Below, in pieces: positions 21,133 through 32,406 of a DNA stretch of 64,000 bases. The notes below the pieces were generated by a model. The model saw only the letters and a list, made by a program, of their open reading frames with translations, searched no databases and was not told the origin of the DNA. Every line of letters starts with the position of its first letter. Position 1 is the first letter of the stretch. The translations under genes and the position numbers were made by a program. The stretch is from Liolophura sinensis (lineage: Eukaryota > Mollusca > Polyplacophora > Chitonida > Chitonidae), in the NCBI RefSeq assembly GCF_032854445.1, contig NC_088296.1:15489485-15553484 (forward strand), in the 5' to 3' direction.

Positions 21133-24100
21133 TTATACAAAGCTGGACAATTTTATGGATGGATAAAATGGCGCCACTCTTCACCAGATATTGCGTGTAA
21201 GCATAATGTATGATACCGATAAGAAAAATTGGGAATGACCGATACTGCAGGTGAACTTGTGTTCTGTTTGCTAAGTGAAGAGAAATAAGTGAGCCCTTTT
21301 GAACTGACTTCTTTAAACTACTTTGACAAATTGAGATGTTTCAGGACATAGCCGAACAAGGAAAACAAGTCCTTCTACAATACTATCGTATAAAGCCGGT
21401 TCTATGTGAGTTATGTCAACATAGTGTTATCAAGATACAAGCTGTGTCAACGCTATCAAGCCCATCTAGAGCGTAGTTACTGTCAAAATTAAACAGATAT
21501 CAGCACACTTTAGCCCTTTACGCAAATACTACATGAAAATGTGTCCTCTCACTCGTGGAATTTACTTAAGCTTAAACTCCCTTACCTGTCCAAGTGTTTT
21601 TTTCTTTTGACTCCGTATTCGGAAAAGGGAAAAAATACGTCCTTTAGGTCCAACACTCGAGGCGGTCACGGGTGGAACTGACGGGAGATGAGATGGGTCT
21701 ATAAAGTATACAGGGGCAGATGAAATCACATGCACCACACCCGATTACCTGAATGATGCTATGTTTGACACACCTGAATACATCGACCCCAGACGTCTAA
21801 GTGATGAGTACGTGGCCTTTCAGTTCAAAATAGATGTGCTCATATTTTAATTGTCTCCATCTTCTATGTTCCACAAATACCCCACCCGGACCGGTTTTCG
21901 ATCCTTTATTTCATATCACCCAACCTACAAGCACTTCCATTACTATATAGGCTACCAGTGTACCGCGTCAGGACTCTTTTATATCGCAATATAATACAGC
22001 GGTCCACATTATCTCGTGGCATATACATTTTATTTCGAACAACAAAGACACCAAGGATCGGGCTGACTAAAAGGGCGGCGTTGATTGGACCACAATAGAC
22101 CAGTTTGTTCCGTTATGATCGGTAAACGAATAAGTAATGAAGCATATACATAAAGATAAATGTTCCACTGTGTGAGGAAAAGTCGAGAATAAAAGGAGCG
22201 AGCACCTGTTGGGGCTAGTGCCCATTAAATAGCAGTTTTCAGATTGGTCAAGTACAATGGTACGGAATTCCCATTTGGTTGCATAATATACTTTAATTAT
22301 GCAGTTTGGGCTTCTTGTGCGTAAAAATGCACCAGTCCCTTATCCAAGCCTTGGATGTACGCCAATAATTATTCGTGTGTTACCAAAAATAACAAAAGTG
22401 ATATAAAAAGAAGACATATCTGAATGAAGACGTGCTTGACATCAGTTTCAACAACAATTGCAAATAACAGTGTAGACGTCTTTATAGCTATATATAAAGA
22501 AAGAAAAAAAATCATTTGGAAAAAGGTACCATATACACGTTAGCACGACGTTGTCATAAAAGCAGTTATAAGTTCTCCCGACATTACCAGTCAGACATCA
22601 ACACATCACGACACCAAACATGATACTAAAAACGCTAAATCCAGCAGGCATACACAGAGAGTAACTTACACATATCATATACACATTCGTGCATCAAACG
22701 TGGGAAACGTCCTAATTTGTCAGAGGTCGACGGCTTATCCCAGGCAATCCTTTTTTCCTTCATTCATGACAGTTATCGCCATTGTATCAGTGAAAAATTC
22801 TTTTAACGCCATTCTGGTTGCAAAAAAGACAGTATTTCGTTAAAATACAATGAGATGAATTAGCAAATAGATGTAAATCGGAGATTAATTGATTGGTCAT
22901 TGATTGACGCCACACTCATATAAGTGGAAAACAAATGATCTTGGCAGAGAGGTCACGTCGCGGCGAAAGCCAACACCCCTTCCCGACACAAACGTTCCGG
23001 ATTCAGGGATAATGCAAAACGTTACATGCAAGCCATGAATGGTAACCTCAGTACACACTCAAGGGCAGATAACCAGCAGCAACCACTCAAGGGCAGATAA
23101 TCCAGATACCTGCCTCACGATAACCACAAACCCATCTGCGCAATACAGAATAAATGTGTCTACTTCTAACAGATATGACGTTAATTCCGGTTTGGGGCGG
23201 TTTAGGTAATGTTAGTTTTTAGGTTTTCAATATGAAGGATAATGTTCGCTTTGCGCTCAGCACTGGATAAACAGACCAAGTAGAGGTGGGTCAGGGGCCA
23301 GTATATATATGATGTGAGTGGGGAGGTGTCTCGTGTCTTCGACATAGCCAATAAACATCTACGATAAATGTTCTGACATTGGATCTGACCTGGTACCTGG
23401 AGATCTGACCTGGTACCTGGAGATACGACTTGATTTCGTCGAAATAACCAAGTCAACTGTCTGAATCTGGCCATGACTACTTCTAGCCACACCCTGTTGG
23501 CGGCGAGATCCAATACAGGTATGCACAGGGCACCAATTTCTAAACGTAACCCACATGTAATGACACATAACATCTGTGAAAGTGAAGTTGTCTTCTGTAA
23601 CTGGAAACGAACGCTGTGCACCCGTAAACGACAAGACCGTAGAATATAAAATTTGCTCGTTCAATGCATGCGGTATTTGTTCAAATTTATTTTCTCCGGG
23701 TTTTTTTGTCTCTTGTTTCTACTTATTATATTTTTTAAGCCACTTGTGCCATTTCTTCCCTCGTGTTTTTCCTATAATTACTGATTTTAAAGTATGCGAA
23801 TTCAACTCATTGTTCTCTGATAAACATTGCCCTATGACAGTTATCTTCGATATCAAGCGAGTGACAACTGAAAAACGCGTTTATCGACCTGAAAGACAAT
23901 TCGGCCTTAGGGAATGGGACAATGAAAAGGCTGGTGGATATTTGCAATCAACTGATATTGACAAAATTGAAGATATATAATTTTACCTAAATTACCATCA
24001 CTGATACACGCCTTATACTGTCAGGAGAACTTGGTGACCAAATAAATGTTTGTCACCTGTTGACTGACCAAGAAAAAGCACAAAATTATATGCTGAAAAG

Positions 24101-24180
24101 AAAAAAGCTGGTCACTCAACCGTTGACCATAAATGCTTACCAAAATAAAATGGTTGCCTTTATGACCAAGTTTTTTAATT
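21133..24180. other. Intergenic stretch, no gene recognised
   Basis: Open frames up to 139 codons occur near 23.2-24.0 kb on both strands, but none shows a domain, splice logic or repeat identity I can name. A 16-bp direct repeat, ACTCAAGGGCAGATAA, lies at 23047-23102 and a duplicated CTGACCTGGTACCTGGAGAT near 23387-23423. Confidence 0.45.
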
Positions 24181-24184
24181 TAAT

Positions 24185-24280
24185 TTAATTTAATTTATTT
24201 GATTGGTGTTTGACGCCGTACTCAAGAATATTTCACTTATAGGACGGCACCAAGCGCGACCATCCACAGGTTCAAAGTCT
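24185..24280 (-). mobile_element. SINE-1 3' fragment
   Basis: Tail and the first part of the body only (GACGCCGTACTCAAGAATAT). Confidence 0.72.
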
Positions 24281-24346
24281 TTTTGATCAACACAACCGTT
24301 ATACGGCAGAAGAACTGAACAGAATGCAAACCCACATTACATGAAA

Positions 24347-24416
24347 GATTTATTTATTTATTTGATTGGTGTTTTACGCCGTACTCAAGAATATTTCACT
24401 TATACAACGGCGGATA
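24347..24416 (-). mobile_element. SINE-1 3' fragment
   Basis: Contains the (ATTT)n tail plus ACGCCGTACTCAAGAATATT. It lies about 70 bp from another fragment of the same orientation and directly precedes LINE sequence. Confidence 0.75.
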
Positions 24417-24417
24417 C

Positions 24418-25430
24418 ATGTAAGAAACACGATGCAGCTGTCAGTGAAATAAATTGTGTGTTTACAGACACGGCCGAAAAAGTGTTTGGTTATAAGAAAA
24501 CAGCAGAAAGAATTTCTCGAAAGTTAAATTCAAGTAAACTTTGGTTCAATGGCAAACTTTAAGAAGCACGTGTATGGAGTACAGTTCAACATAGCGCAAA
24601 AAGCAAATAGGAAGTAAAGAACCGATAAAACGTAGCTATCTTTGCAAAAAATGAGTGAAAGTTATAAAATTGAATATTGCTTAACCAAAAAGTCTCCATT
24701 GTATAGACACAACTGTGCACAGCGTATTGGTATTCTTAGTAAAAGTAATCCAAAGTCATATGTGGATCTCATAAACAACTTCATTAAAAGTAGTGCTGTA
24801 GACTACATAGACATCTCCAAATTTATCTGAATATTTTAGAACCTGAACGCGGAGTATCACTCAGCGATTGAGCTGACTAATGATTTGCTTGCCAGTGTCG
24901 AAAACTATGGAATAATGAAATTAACAGTCCTATAACAACGAAGGAAACTATTATCCCAATAAACTATGGAATAATGAAATTAACAGTCCTATAACAACGA
25001 AGGAAACTATTATCCCAATAAACTATGGAATAATGAAATTAACACTCCTATAACAACGAAGGAAACTATCATCCCAATAAACTATGGAATAATGAAATTA
25101 ACACTCCTATAACAACGAAGGAAACTATTATCCCAATAAACTATGGAATAATGAAATTAACAGTCCTATAACAACGAAGGAAACTATTATCCCAATAAAC
25201 TATGAAATAATGAAATTTACAGTCCTATAACAACGAAGGAAACTATTATCCCAATAAACTATGAAATAATGAAATTAACAGTCCTATAACAACGAAGGAA
25301 ACTATCATCCCAATAAACTATGGAATAATGAAATTAACACTCCTATAACAACGAAGGAAACTATCATCCCAATAAACAATCTTAAAACTAAAAAGGCGGC
25401 AGGAGCAGACAGGATTTGTTATATGATTTA
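24418..25430 (+). pseudogene. Dead non-LTR retrotransposon (LINE), 5' and pre-RT part
   Basis: Frameshifted open segments encode SKLWFNGKL, IGILSKSNPKSYVDLINN, LNAEYHSAIELTNDLL and NNEINSPITTKETIIPINN followed by KKAAGADRI. This order is typical of the region before and at the start of a LINE reverse transcriptase. Stops and frameshifts are frequent. An internal 59-bp stretch has been amplified in tandem (24902-25373). The downstream RT part resumes at 27.07 kb. Confidence 0.72.
24902..25373. repeat. 59-bp tandem repeat, eight copies, inside the LINE remnant
   Basis: Units start at 24902, 24961, 25020, 25079, 25138, 25197, 25256 and 25315, each beginning AAACTATGGAATAATGAAAT. Copies differ at only a few positions. 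As 59 is not a multiple of three, each unit shifts the frame. Confidence 0.95.
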
Positions 25431-25431
25431 A

Positions 25432-25690
25432 GGTGTATAGAATATAGGGTAAAACCAGAGCAGCAACGACAGTGTTATATCTGGCAAATGATCTCACGTA
25501 ACCGATTAAATACGGCGTCTTGTTAGTTTATCTCAATCAGGGTTTTATTCTTACTGTTCATGTAAATGCATAAATAGTAGCAAATTACACGCCTCCTAGC
25601 CCCTATGGCTTAAATAGAATTAGGTTAGAAAATATGCATTGATGTTAATAGCAATTTATTAGACGTCACTGGTCTAAAATTACTCAAACA
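25432..25690 (+). repeat. DR-2 dispersed repeat
   Basis: A near-complete copy: GGGTAAAACCAGAGCAGC, TCAGGGTTTTATTCTTACTG, GCATTGATGTTAATAGCAAT and CTGGTCTAAAATTACTCAAA. It sits between the LINE part and the Penelope-like part. Confidence 0.85.
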
Positions 25691-26300
25691 ATATATCAAC
25701 AGGGTGTAGGTACTCCGATGAGTACAAATTGTGCCCCACTTTTGACCGACCTATACCTGTTCTCACGTGATTCCCAGTATATGCAGAAACTATTAAGCGG
25801 TAATCCTCTCTAGGCAAGATCTTTCTCATTCACTAAGCGGTATATTGATGATCTGCTAGCTTTAAGGAACCCCTATATAAAAAAACTATGACAGATACTT
25901 ACCCACCATCGCTGCATTTAAAGGAAACCACAGACTCTCCAGATGGTACTTTTTATCTGGACCTGCCTGGACAAAGATCAAAACGGTTATTTCTCTCGCA
26001 GACTTTACGACAAGAGGGATAGTTTAAATTTTGACACTGCAAATTATCCTTACTTGGATAGCAATATAGTGAAGGTTCCTGTATGTGTCGTGTACATATC
26101 TCGCCTGGTAGCATTTGTTAGATCCTGCGTGTTGTTTGGCGATTTCAATCAACGTCACAAGTTATTACCGCAAAAACTAGTGTGTCAAGGTTATTCCATC
26201 AAACGTTTAACACTGAGTACAGTAAGTAAATATGTGCACAGCGTCCAGAATCTCCCCGCCACGATCTGCTTTATGATTGTGTCTAATTCCGTTTAACCCA
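25691..26300 (+). pseudogene. Dead Penelope-like reverse transcriptase fragment
   Basis: In one frame, with an internal stop, it reads GTPMSTNCAPLLTDLYLFS, then TKRYIDDLLAL with the YIDD catalytic motif. After a frame break it reads TFYLDL, RRLYDKRDSLNFDTANYPYL and VVYISRLVAFVRSC. This order (NCAPLL, YIDD, YLDL, LYDKRD, YISQL-like) is what I know from Penelope-type or closely related RT proteins. The exact class is uncertain. It is truncated and inactive. Confidence 0.68.
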
Positions 26301-26323
26301 GGGCTAGTGACTGGATATTCATC

Positions 26324-26654
26324 ATGAGTGAGTGAGTGAGTGAGTGCTTGGGGTTTAACGTCGTACTCAACAATTTTTCAGTCATATGACGACGAAGGAA
26401 TCTTAGGGTGCATGTACGTGTAATGTGCCTCCTTGTTGCAGGACGGATTTCCACCGCTCTTTTATTTAGTGCTGCTTCACTGAGACGAATTACCGAAAGC
26501 AAGTAAGCCGCCCCGCCCGAGCCATTATACTTATATCGTTGCACTATCCCCTTCATGCTGAACGCCAAGCGAGGAAGTTACAACTTCCTCTTTTAAAGTC
26601 TTACGTGTGACTCGATCAAGGATTGATCCTGGATCTACCTGTCCCGAAGCAGGT
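26324..26654 (-). mobile_element. SINE-2 copy with 9-bp target duplication
   Basis: Starts with (GAGT)n and CTTGGGGTTTAACGTCGTAC, ends near GGATTGATCCTGGATCTACC. Flanked by ATATTCATC at 26315-26323 and 26655-26663. The GAGT-rich end is the 3' tail of the element. Confidence 0.85.
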
Positions 26655-27069
26655 ATATTCATCGTGTTGAACTAGATGGCCACGTTGGATGTATGAACAG
26701 TCGCAATCAATGCGCTACTGAGGTATATATTTTTGTTATCGACAACTCATATTCTAGCATGGTAGATGATTTGAATACTGATTTCACTCAGTCGCCTAGA
26801 GCATACCTCCCGTCTTTTCAACGTCGGTGAAAAGTGTTAACAGCTTTTCTTTGCATGATTCCTTCCTATTTTTGTACTTTATATACTTTGTTAGTTAGGT
26901 GGTGGTTTGTCGTTTAGGTAACTGACCTTGCGATAATTGGCCTGGAACATCCTTATTGAACGCGCTGGTATACGAATGTTTGCTTGGATGCATAGATTTG
27001 ATGGAGTATGATGATTTGGGTCTTGGTACAAATTATAAAAAGTGATACAGATGGTAAATGAGTAATCGA

Positions 27070-27600
27070 AAATATGCATGGTTTAATCAAATCTTGCGTT
27101 AAATCGGACGAAAATCTTAGGGATTATTTCGAATGCAAAAGTGTTTTCCGACAAGGCGAAAACTTGTGTCCTTTTTTTTTCAATTTACTTCAACGACATA
27201 GAAAATTATTTGCAAAGAGAAGAGAGTGGATTGGAACCGTAACTACTGCGGTCGAAAGTGAATTGGATATATACTTGAAATGACTTGTCCTTTTGCATGC
27301 TGGTGATAAAGTTCTCTTAGAAGTGTCAGCACAAAACCTACAATTATCGTTGTATACTTTTGCTAATTACTGTAGCACATCCAGACTTCAAGTTAACTTA
27401 ACGCGGATAAACCAAATGCATGATATTCTCCAAAATCAAAATTGTTCCACCTTTTCATTTATGGATGAAAGTCAGGAAATTGTTGACCAGTATACAAATC
27501 TTGGTGTTACATTTTATCGAACCAGCTATTTCTCTGCTACAAAAATACAATGCACGCGTAAATCATTAGATGAATTAGATATACAGCATTAAAATCGATT
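27070..27600 (+). pseudogene. Dead LINE reverse transcriptase, catalytic and thumb part
   Basis: Segments read IKSCVKSDENLRDYFECKS, FRQGENLCPFFFNLL and VTTAVESELDIYLK. After a break come LLEVSAQNLQLSLYTFANYC and VDQYTNLGVTFYRT. These match the LINE order of RQGE-LSP-F, the position of YADD (here decayed to HAGD), AQNLQ and YLG. The element is inactive, and decayed sequence may continue to about 28.0 kb. It is separated from its likely 5' part by DR-2, the Penelope-like remnant and SINE-2. Confidence 0.78.
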
Positions 27601-28257
27601 TTATATCAGTCGTTAAACATAGTATCAAACATGTCCATGTTAATGCTGGACTAACTTCACATAAGGTAGAAAATTCTGTTACCCTCAATATTGTTCCTAA
27701 ACTTAAGAGCAAACATTAGAAAGATTATCATCTTTATGAAGATTATGATGCTTACTCATGCGAAACCATTAACGACATAAAAAAAAGCACTCATAACAAA
27801 GATGTGCAGTTCCACCCGTCTCATTAAAACCACACGTGGAAAGTTTTTTCTACACAGTGCTACGTTACAAAGAAGTTTGTATTTACAGTTCAAAGTTGCC
27901 GTCACGATTTTATTTCATATACAGATCGGCTATATTTGTCCCAAAAAAGGATGCGGTCATGGGACTATACGCCTACGCGCAGGAGAAAGTGTGTAAGGGT
28001 AAAAATCAAGTTCTCCCAAACTATGTGACACTTGTATAGGAAAACATGTGCATTGTAGCTCTTCAGGGTGAGAGGATGGAAAGTGGTTATCAGGTTGAGT
28101 GATCATGAATGGATGAAAAGTTATGGTTTAGTTTTGGTATCGCTGAAAAGAATTTTTAGTTGAGGTCTGTGAACTTACAGCCTGTCACTGATCCTTGCAA
28201 CTTTAGAACTTGTAATCCGGCTTCGCTATCTCTCTACAAGTTACAGGTTTCTATTCA

Positions 28258-28420
28258 TTTTTATTTATTTATTTGACTGCTGTTTAACACCATAAACAAG
28301 GGGGTTTCACGTTTACCACGGCGGCAAACACTATGATAAGAGGAAACCGGGCTGGGCTGCTACCAGACCTTTCCGGGGAGAAATCCAGCAAGAGGCGCGC
28401 TTAACCACATTAGTGAAAAG
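28258..28420 (-). mobile_element. SINE-1 copy, diverged
   Basis: (ATTT)n tail, ACGGCGGCAAACACTATGAT and GAGGAAACCGGGCTGGGCTG, with a deletion in the body. Confidence 0.65.
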
Positions 28421-28489
28421 CTGCTGAGTCTGAGATAAACTTCAAAAAATAATCTGCTAATTTTAACAGAAAAGTGTATTGTGTTTTTA

Positions 28490-28640
28490 TAACACGATGC
28501 ACATATGATATTCAACATAATATACTGTTAGTCTAATGCAGTCCGTATGTTGAATTAATAGAATATAGAATAGTTTGCTGCAATGACCCAATACATACTG
28601 GCATCACCCAGACAACAGATTTTTAGCATATATCATAATA
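28490..28640. mobile_element. MITE-1 copy, partial
   Basis: Shares ATTCAACATAATATACTGTTAG, TTGAATTAATAGAAT and ACATACTGGCATCACCCAGAC with the 15.8- and 61.8-kb copies. Confidence 0.65.
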
Positions 28641-29047
28641 AAGCGCCCGGATGTCCCTCAGTTAGAAAGGCATATGAGACATAAAGTAATAGTACAGTCT
28701 TCGGGATATATCATGTGGCTTAATATATAAAAGTACAAAAAGCCTCTCAATTTTTCTCCTTTGGGCATAGAAATATCTTTAAACTACAAGTTTCCTAAGG
28801 GCCCTTCCGTCAATCCGGAAATTAAGTTACGCTTTACTTATGTTAGATTTATTTAAGCGTGGCCAAATCTGTAGGTTTAACCCCGGAATTCTATTTTCTG
28901 TGTCAGCCAATCAACGTTGATTTTATATCTCTTTGGCAGAAACTGTACGAGTGTAGTCATTATCACGTAGGCCTATGGTGCAAGTCTTACTCATCCATCT
29001 GTACACTGATACATATTCCACGATTGTTTTGAGCAAGGGAATTTGGG

Positions 29048-29262
29048 GCCTGTTCCACACAGCCGTTTCTGTCAAAATTTGAAATACGATGTCAAACCTT
29101 ATTTGGGGTTTTATAAATTAAAATTGTGCACCCCTCATCAATGTTATCTTAGGACAAATGTGTCCAAATTTCAACTTCCAGTACCAAAGAATCAGGCATC
29201 GTTCCGAACTTTTAAATTTTGACTTAAGTCAGAAAGGGCTTTATGAAATCGACCCCTAAACG
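29048..29262. mobile_element. Foldback MITE-like element
   Basis: The left end GGGGCCTGTTCCACACAGCC and the right end (reverse complement GGGGTCGATTTCATAAAGCC) are imperfect inverted repeats; TCAAAATTTGAA-like segments pair further in. No coding capacity. Confidence 0.55.
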
Positions 29263-29739
29263 TTATAATCCGTCTTTAGTACCTTTGACACTTCCCGTTT
29301 TACTGTGTAATCAATTCCTTGTCAGAAAATTGGACATTTTATTTCTTACTTTCTGTAAGAGGGGAATTTCATGTTTGATCTGTTTTGTCTCTAAAGGTAA
29401 AAAAAAGTCCTACTGTTTCAAGTTACCTGTGAAAAATGTTAGGCAACTTTTGTTGACATAATTTATCGATCACGTGTGTTACCGCATTCCGGAGATACAA
29501 ATGACACCCCTTTCTCTTTCAGGAACTTCTTAGCTTCAAAAACGTTCAACTCCTCAGTTTTCTTCATCATTTGTTTACTTTAAAAAAACGACTCCGTGTG
29601 AAACTTTCCTCAAACGCTCATGTTATAGTAATTGTTATTAAAATTGATTGCCGAACACATTTGACAGAGTATGTGATTCATGCTAATAATAATTGTTTTT
29701 TACCTTTAGCTACAAAACAGTTCCAACTCAAAACTCCCC

Positions 29740-29962
29740 TATTGGTATTTGACGCTATAGTCAAGAATTTCTCAGTTATATGATGTTGGTGTTCAGCTTA
29801 AGGCCGGGGGGGGAGGGGAGGGGGCGGGGATGGTAATGCCTTGATAGGCTAAACCACCGACCTTCACCAGTTACCTGACAAACTTAAACTGACTTAAAGC
29901 TGCATTCAACCTGTGATAGCCGGGATTCGAACCTGTGACCTTATTAGTCACAGGTTCGAGGA
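29740..29962 (-). mobile_element. SINE-3-like copy with tRNA-like B box
   Basis: GACGCTATAGTCAAGAATTTC at the tail side and GCCGGGATTCGAACCTGTGA at the head side. The body resembles stretches at 41.8-42.0 and 44.1-44.2 kb. Assignment as one family is tentative. Confidence 0.45.
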
Positions 29963-30049
29963 CAACCCGTTGCGGTGAGAGCAAGGCTTAGCTTATTTAT
30001 CCCAGCACGACGGCCTGGGGAATATTACGTTTCCCCTTCTATATAAAAA

Positions 30050-30170
30050 ATGTGGATGGTCGTTGGTTTGCTCCGTGCTCTGTCCGATTTCCTCCCACTA
30101 TAATGCTAATCGCCGTCGTACACGTGAAGCAATCTTGAGTACGGCGTAAAACACCAATCAAATCAAACAT
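30050..30170 (+). mobile_element. SINE-1 3' half, tail to tail with the next copy
   Basis: From GTGGATGGTCGTTGG to GTAAAACACCAATCAAATC. It faces the full-length copy at 30172-30407, so the pair forms an inverted repeat. Confidence 0.78.
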
Positions 30171-30171
30171 T

Positions 30172-30407
30172 TATTTATTTATTTGATAGGTGTTTTACGC
30201 CGTACTCAAGAATATTTCACTTATACGACGGCAGACAGCATTATGGTGGGAGGAAACCGGGCAGAGCAGGGGGGGGGGGACCCACGACCATCCACAGGTT
30301 GCTGGGAGACCTTCCCACTTACGACCGGAGAGTAAGCCAGCATTAGTGAGAGACTCCTGGTTCCTTACGCTGTGTTAGCCCGCTAACCAACTGAGCCACG
30401 GAGGCCC
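30172..30407 (-). mobile_element. SINE-1, full length
   Basis: Complete from the (ATTT)n tail to the tRNA-like head CTAACCAACTGAGCCACGGA. The body carries a G-run at 30269-30279. Confidence 0.88.
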
Positions 30408-30699
30408 CCTTTTTATGAGTAACGTGCACTGAGGTACTCAAAATAGAAATTTCGTAAAATTCCAACATTGTCCATACTTATTACGTATTCTAATTTATTC
30501 CGAATCTGCACGTGTTTGAGAGGACTAGACATTATTCATCTACAGCTGCGTGTTAGGTGTTGAATAAGACAAGATTTCTCTCTTCAATAACTATCAGTCT
30601 GAATGTCACGGATAAGAATAAGTGTATAAGTGTATGAAAACGTGGCGTCTATGACACATCATTCTATGGGTAAGACGTGGCCTCAGACCCCGCATAATT

Positions 30700-31000
30700 T
30701 CCCGTAAGGGACAATGTTAAACAAACATTCCGTTGCCAATACGCTTTGGGGCTTTGGGGTTTACCTGGCCAAGTCTAAGAGAAAGCAGCCATCAAACATA
30801 ATTTGACCGTCAAAATCTGGATCTTTCTGTCCCCCCCTAGCAACTTCAACCTCATCACCACCCGTCTCCTTGCGTCCTGTCGTCCAGAATTTCAAACTTT
30901 CGTCGTTAAAACTCATACCTTCTCAAAGTTTAGACAATTTCCTTTATTTTGATACCAAGCATGCCAAGCGTAGCCCAAAAATGACAGTGCTGACAGTGTA
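30700..31000 (+). repeat. DR-5 dispersed repeat
   Basis: Shares AAACATTCCGTTGCC, GACCGTCAAAATCTGGA, CAGAATTTCAAACTTTC and CTCAAAGTTTAGACAATTTCC with copies at 35.0-35.4 kb (inverted) and 56.0 kb. The class is unknown. Confidence 0.75.
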
Positions 31001-31106
31001 CTGATTCCATGTGGGGTGATTGCGGCTTGTTGTCATGCATGGTTACAAAGCTTTCATATCTTTAGGAACATGTTAGGCATACAAACTTACGCATGCGCCC
31101 CATAAT

Positions 31107-31382
31107 CTTATTTATTTATTTATTTATTTGATTGGTGTTTTACGCGGTACTCAAGAATATTTCACTTATACGACGGCGGTCAGCATTATGGTGGGTGGAA
31201 ACCGGGCACAGCCCGTGGCAAACCCACGACCACCTGCAGGTTGCTGGAAGACCTTCCCCACGTACGGCCGGAGAGGAAGCCAGCACGAGCTGGACTTGAA
31301 CTCACAGCGACCACATTGGTGAGAGACTCCTGGGTCATCACGCTGGGCTAGCGCGCTAACCAACTGAGCCACGGAGACCCCC
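31107..31382 (-). mobile_element. SINE-1, full length
   Basis: Complete from the (ATTT)n tail to the head GCTAACCAACTGAGCCACGG. It has a B-box-like segment (GAGTTCAAGTCCAG on the minus strand) and an A-box-like GGCTCAGTTGGTTAGCGCGC. Confidence 0.88.
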
Positions 31383-31528
31383 ATAACCTGTTAACTTTCA
31401 GAATTGCAATCCTAAAACGCCACTGTATCAACCTTTAGCCTATAATGTAACGATTGGTCACCATATTTTCATTATTATCATCATTTTCATCAGTAGTAAT
31501 TTCCAACATTGTTGTATGATAACGAAAT

Positions 31529-31531
31529 TGT

Positions 31532-31566
<35 letters not shown>

Positions 31567-31610
31567 TCTGACTGGGGTATTACGCCGCACTCATGCAAAA
31601 ACATTTCACT
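31529..31610 (-). mobile_element. SINE-1 3' end with expanded (ATTT)n tail
   Basis: About nine ATTT units followed by GACTGGGGTATTACGCCGCA; the rest of the body is missing. Confidence 0.65.
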
Positions 31611-31689
31611 CATTACCACGCTACAGTGTCTAATAGTGTGTGGAATAGGCTACCATTTTTGGATTGTATGATCTTCAGACTCGCTTCAG

Positions 31690-31925
31690 TGCATGTTTGT
31701 ATGCTTGGGGTTTTTCGCCGTACACTTTTTCAGCCACACCACCACGATAAACCATTAGGTGAGTGTACATATATTGTGTTCTCTAGTGTGATGGCGGGTC
31801 CACCACTGACGAATCATGCCGAGGACACCAGACATGGCACCCCGCCCAGTCACTTTATACTGACACCCGGTCAACCAGCTCGGTTTCCTTGCTCTAACTC
31901 ATCGGCGATGAGCTGCATCGTTAAC
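31690..31925 (-). mobile_element. SINE-2 copy
   Basis: TGCTTGGGGTTTTTCGCCGT, CGAGGACACCAGACATGGCA and ACACCCGGTCAACCAGCTCG, shared with copies at 1.8, 36.5 and 61.3 kb. Confidence 0.75.
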
Positions 31926-32091
31926 TCGCTTGGCTGCCTCGCTGCCTCACTGCCTCGCCCTCGCGAGGTTTGCTATTGGTATAAATGGTAAGAAAGATTA
32001 CGTCAAGTATAAAAGTGGCAAAGGCCTCTCCCAAACTGTGCAACATACTGTACACCTCGCTGTGAGATCCGCACAGGCCGTATGTGGGAAG

Positions 32092-32130
32092 GCGCTAACC
32101 GGCTGAGCCACGGAGCCCCCCCCCCCCCCC
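32092..32130 (-). mobile_element. SINE-1 head fragment with poly-C
   Basis: GCTAACCGGCTGAGCCACGG followed by about 15 C. It directly abuts the 46-bp tandem array. Confidence 0.65.
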
Positions 32131-32406
32131 GTGTAAGATAATAAACAATTTAAAACTTATAACAATGTATGTTCCTGTGTAAGATAATAAACAGTTTAAA
32201 ACTTATAACAATGTATGTTCCTGTGTAAGATAATAAACAGTTTAAAACTTATAACAATGTATGTTCCTGTGTAAGATAATAAACAGTTTAAAACTTATAA
32301 CAATGTATGTTCCTGTGTAAGATAATAAACAGTTTAAAACTTATAACAATGTATGTTCCTGTGTAAGATAATAAACAGTTTAAAACTAATAACAATGTAT
32401 GTTCCT
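32131..32406. repeat. 46-bp tandem repeat, six near-identical copies
   Basis: Units start at 32131, 32177, 32223, 32269, 32315 and 32361 with GTGTAAGATAATAAACAGTT. Only single-base differences are seen between copies, which indicates recent amplification. Confidence 0.96.

Noticed and set aside
23202-23664. 139- and 101-codon overlapping minus-strand frames.
   Set aside because: No recognisable domain, no splice partners and no paralogue in the window. Length alone is not enough in this base composition.
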